DNA of 64,000 nt. Source: Dipylidium caninum. Its lineage: Eukaryota; Platyhelminthes; Cestoda; Cyclophyllidea; Dipylidiidae. The notes under the pieces were generated by a model. That model saw nothing but the letters and a program-made list of their open reading frames with translations, made no database searches and had not been told where the DNA came from. Below, one piece after another: positions 61,642 to 64,000 of the stretch. The stretch covers positions 5,208,001 to 5,272,000 of the forward strand of contig QEYB01001046.1 in assembly GCA_017562135.1 (NCBI GenBank), given 5' to 3'. Each line of letters opens with the position of its first letter. Positions within the stretch are counted from its first letter, which is position 1. The translations under genes were made by a program, and so were the position numbers.

Positions 61642-62392
61642 CTACACAAAAAATATTGTGCCGCGCGCATTAAAACAAACGCTGAATAAATGTGAAATAT
61701 ACATAACGCCACAAAAATTGGCAAAAAACCACCAAAAAAAGGCTCATTTTTAAAACGTTTGGCATAAACGCGCGACTGACCATACACACGCTTTAAACGC
61801 AAGCCTTACAAGGTGGTTATACTGTTAACTATCATGAAGCAATTTAATAACTTTAATGATAAGGTATTTATTTCTCATCACTGACGGTTGTGTACCATCG
61901 GAAAGGAAGATGGGCCTAGATATGCTGTCATCTTGATTTTTGTAATTGTGGCGCTGGGGGTTATATTAGTTGCGTGGTCGTCGTAATTCCCTCATGCGTC
62001 CTTCTAGTTGTTTTCAATGATTATCGATCATTTCGGCGTTTGAATTATAAAAAATGTCGGTCAATTGGTCGTAATGCACTTCATCGTAACTTGTACCCTA
62101 ATAAACACCTTGTGAGCTCTTCCAGTCTACCGCTACTATTGTAGCTCACCCTGTGGTGAAATACATTTTACGACAAAATCGTTTGCATTCAAGCTCTTGA
62201 ACACAAATCAAGATAGGTTGTGGTTACGTCCGTAGTTGGTTCCCATGTTTAATCAAATTAGCCGCCTATTAATGCGAGCTGCATTCCCGCCATCTTAGTA
62301 CTGCTTTCTTAATTGTGTAGGATGGAGCCGTCGTTCGTCCTCGACACAGGAAGCTGTGAACAGTAGTTCACCATATATCTGTCATACGCTAG
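61642..62392. other. divergent promoter region between EDF1 and the ZCCHC8-like gene
   Basis: Should hold the first exon and promoter of EDF1 (minus) and 5' exons of the ZCCHC8-like gene (plus). I could not place either reliably. The 65-codon minus ORF at 61605-61802 overlaps the EDF1 exon in another frame. Confidence 0.4.
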
Positions 62393-64000
62393 GGCTTCAA
62401 ATGACGCTAATATCATATATTTTCCATCATCAACGCGCTCTGATCAAACTTGCGATGTCCAGGATTCCTCTTATGACCCCCCTCACGCTCCTCGTAAGCT
62501 TCGGAGTTGGGCTTTTTCTAAACGGTACCATCAAAATAAAGCATACTCAAAGATCAGACCTGGACGTATCTCGTGAGTTTTCATGTCCTTAATGGGTAGT
62601 TTAGTTCTGCACTTCGTGAAGCCCTCGATATTTCTCATTATGATATCCCTTTGCATATTTATCGAATGCGTTCCATGGGCTATCCGCCTGGTTGGTTGCG
62701 CAAAGCCAAAGTAGAACAACTGTCACTGTTTGATGAAGAAGGAAAACGGGATTTTAACCATGGAGGTAATTTTGTGATTTGATGTACGTGTCGCACTTAA
62801 ATCGTCTAGTTTTTTGTGTTAATACATTTCTGTCACCAGTGTCTGAAGTTTATGTTCTTTTTGATGAAATTCTTAACGGCGTTTCTTTGTGTGTGACTCG
62901 ATGTTATTCGATTTCATTCTGTAGCCACATATGATGAGGATGCGATAATTGCATACCCCGGATTTAATGTTTGCTCCAGTAAACTACGTGATGAACACGA
63001 CGTACTTCAATGCCCCAGTATTCAGAAACATCATTTATTGGAGAATTTTATAAGTGCCCTTCGCAACACTTGCACTGACCATGGTGGATTTTCTCAGTAC
63101 AAAGAGGCACTTGACTGCAAAGGTTATTTCATGTCATTATGTCTCATGTTACTTTCTTTTCTCATCATGTCGCTATTTTCATTGATAGATTTAGATGATT
63201 TGAATTGCGAGCGCCAGCGATTGTTGTCAGAAATAAATGCCCTTCAAAATTCTCTCTCTTTAACCCCTTTTGAAAGTTTCGGTGAGTTTTAATGTTTTTA
63301 CCTTTTTTCTTGTCTTTTGTTTGTATGATTTGACACACTAAGTTTTATATGTACTTTGTGGTTCCTACTTTCAGATTATATTATTGCAATCACTTTAGTG
63401 GCGTGTTTGAAAATATTAGCTCTTGCCCAGTAGTCGATTTCAAGTTTTCGTTCCATTTATCACTTAATCAATTCCATCCCACCTATCCCAATTAGGGGTG
63501 TTAAGTGCGTCTATATTGTCGATATTCTTGCATCTTTATTAAAAAATATTTTTTTTGTTCTTAATAGCATCGGCCAATGAATGCCAAAACTCACCGAGAA
63601 CCCTTGTCACCCAAGACAAATCTGAACCCTTGTGCGACGTATCCGGTATTGGTAGGACTTATCATGGCTACACATACTTGTTATTAGTTAACGGAGGAAG
63701 ATTAAATAAACTTGATTTGATATATTCTCAAATATTTTAGAAGGCAATCCTGAGAAACTGGTGAGAAACGTTGCTGATACCGTGTCTTCACACAATCAGA
63801 CGCCAGAAACTCACGGAAACACTGTAGATAAATCAGTCGAAGAAAAGTCAAATTTTGAACCCGAGGAGGGTACGACCATCCCCTCAAGTATTACTCACGT
63901 AATCGTAAATACTGAAGGTGATTCCTGTCAAATAGACACCTCGAACAATCTATCGCGGAGGCAGAACAAACTTCCAAAACTCGAAGCTTTTAGCTCTGGA
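62393..64000 (+). CDS. ZCCHC8-like PSP-domain protein (nuclear exosome targeting), partial at both ends
   Basis: Six exons join with consistent phase: 62393-62572 (start approximate), 62605-62765, 62925-63122, 63189-63281, 63568-63651 and 63741 to the edge. The PSP domain spans the first two: KIRPGRISSALREALDIS, then IPLHIYRMRSMGYPPGWL, the classical P-G-x-I-S ... L-R-E-A-L ... P-x-x-I-Y-R-M-R-x-x-G-Y-P-P-G-W-L. The third has IIAYPGFNV, which in ZCCHC8 follows the PSP domain as Y-P-G-F-N-V. ZCCHC8 scaffolds the NEXT complex with MTR4 and RBM7, feeding nuclear RNAs to the exosome. The CCHC zinc knuckle that should precede the PSP domain was not found and may be in an upstream exon. Downstream exons are polar and Ser/Glu-rich. 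SF3B2 also has a PSP domain, but the YPGFNV block argues for ZCCHC8. Intron 62573-62604 is 32 nt. Confidence 0.82.

Overview
This is eukaryotic nuclear DNA from an animal, most likely a parasitic flatworm and perhaps a tapeworm. Protein-coding genes are broken into many small exons with GT-AG and several GC-AG introns. Some introns are only 32-33 nt. The intervening DNA is AT-rich and carries microsatellites. The phylum is inferred from intron style and from sequences that look divergent but clearly metazoan; no diagnostic flatworm marker was found. I built the exon models by hand from splice signals, reading-frame phase and remembered family motifs. No alignment or search was run.

Layout, left to right. 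Minus strand: a CCDC88/girdin-type coiled-coil gene running off the left edge (331-2032), a MATE multidrug/organic-cation transporter in about 17 exons (4791-12956), and 6-phosphogluconate dehydrogenase (15386-18951). TFIIA gamma subunit lies on the plus strand (14405-15090), tail-to-tail with 6PGD. A small membrane-protein ORF (20490-20720), an isolated acidic exon-like segment (about 21190-21420) and a five-exon RING/coiled-coil protein (22811-24741) follow on the plus strand. A Spindly-like dynein adaptor is on the minus strand (25721-29525, 5' end unresolved). The 6.4 kb from 29.5 to 35.9 kb has no convincing cellular gene; it holds microsatellites and what looks like the tail of a decayed mariner transposase.

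From 35.9 kb the plus strand carries a complete seven-exon CRAL-TRIO lipid-binding protein (35903-39080), NCKAP1/Hem of the WAVE complex (42270-50517, 1260 aa), and an unrecognised 1542-aa gene (51473-58355) whose twelve exons join in perfect phase. EDF1/MBF1 (61141-61641+) is on the minus strand. A ZCCHC8-type PSP-domain gene on the plus strand (about 62393 to the right edge) ends the window.

The genes do not form a pathway. Several concern the cytoskeleton or division (girdin-like, Spindly-like, NCKAP1), and others are housekeeping (6PGD, TFIIA gamma, EDF1, ZCCHC8). The most unusual points are the unknown 1542-aa gene, the very large intronless first coding exons of NCKAP1 and of that gene, four GC-AG introns among about 73 modelled, and the 32-33 nt introns.
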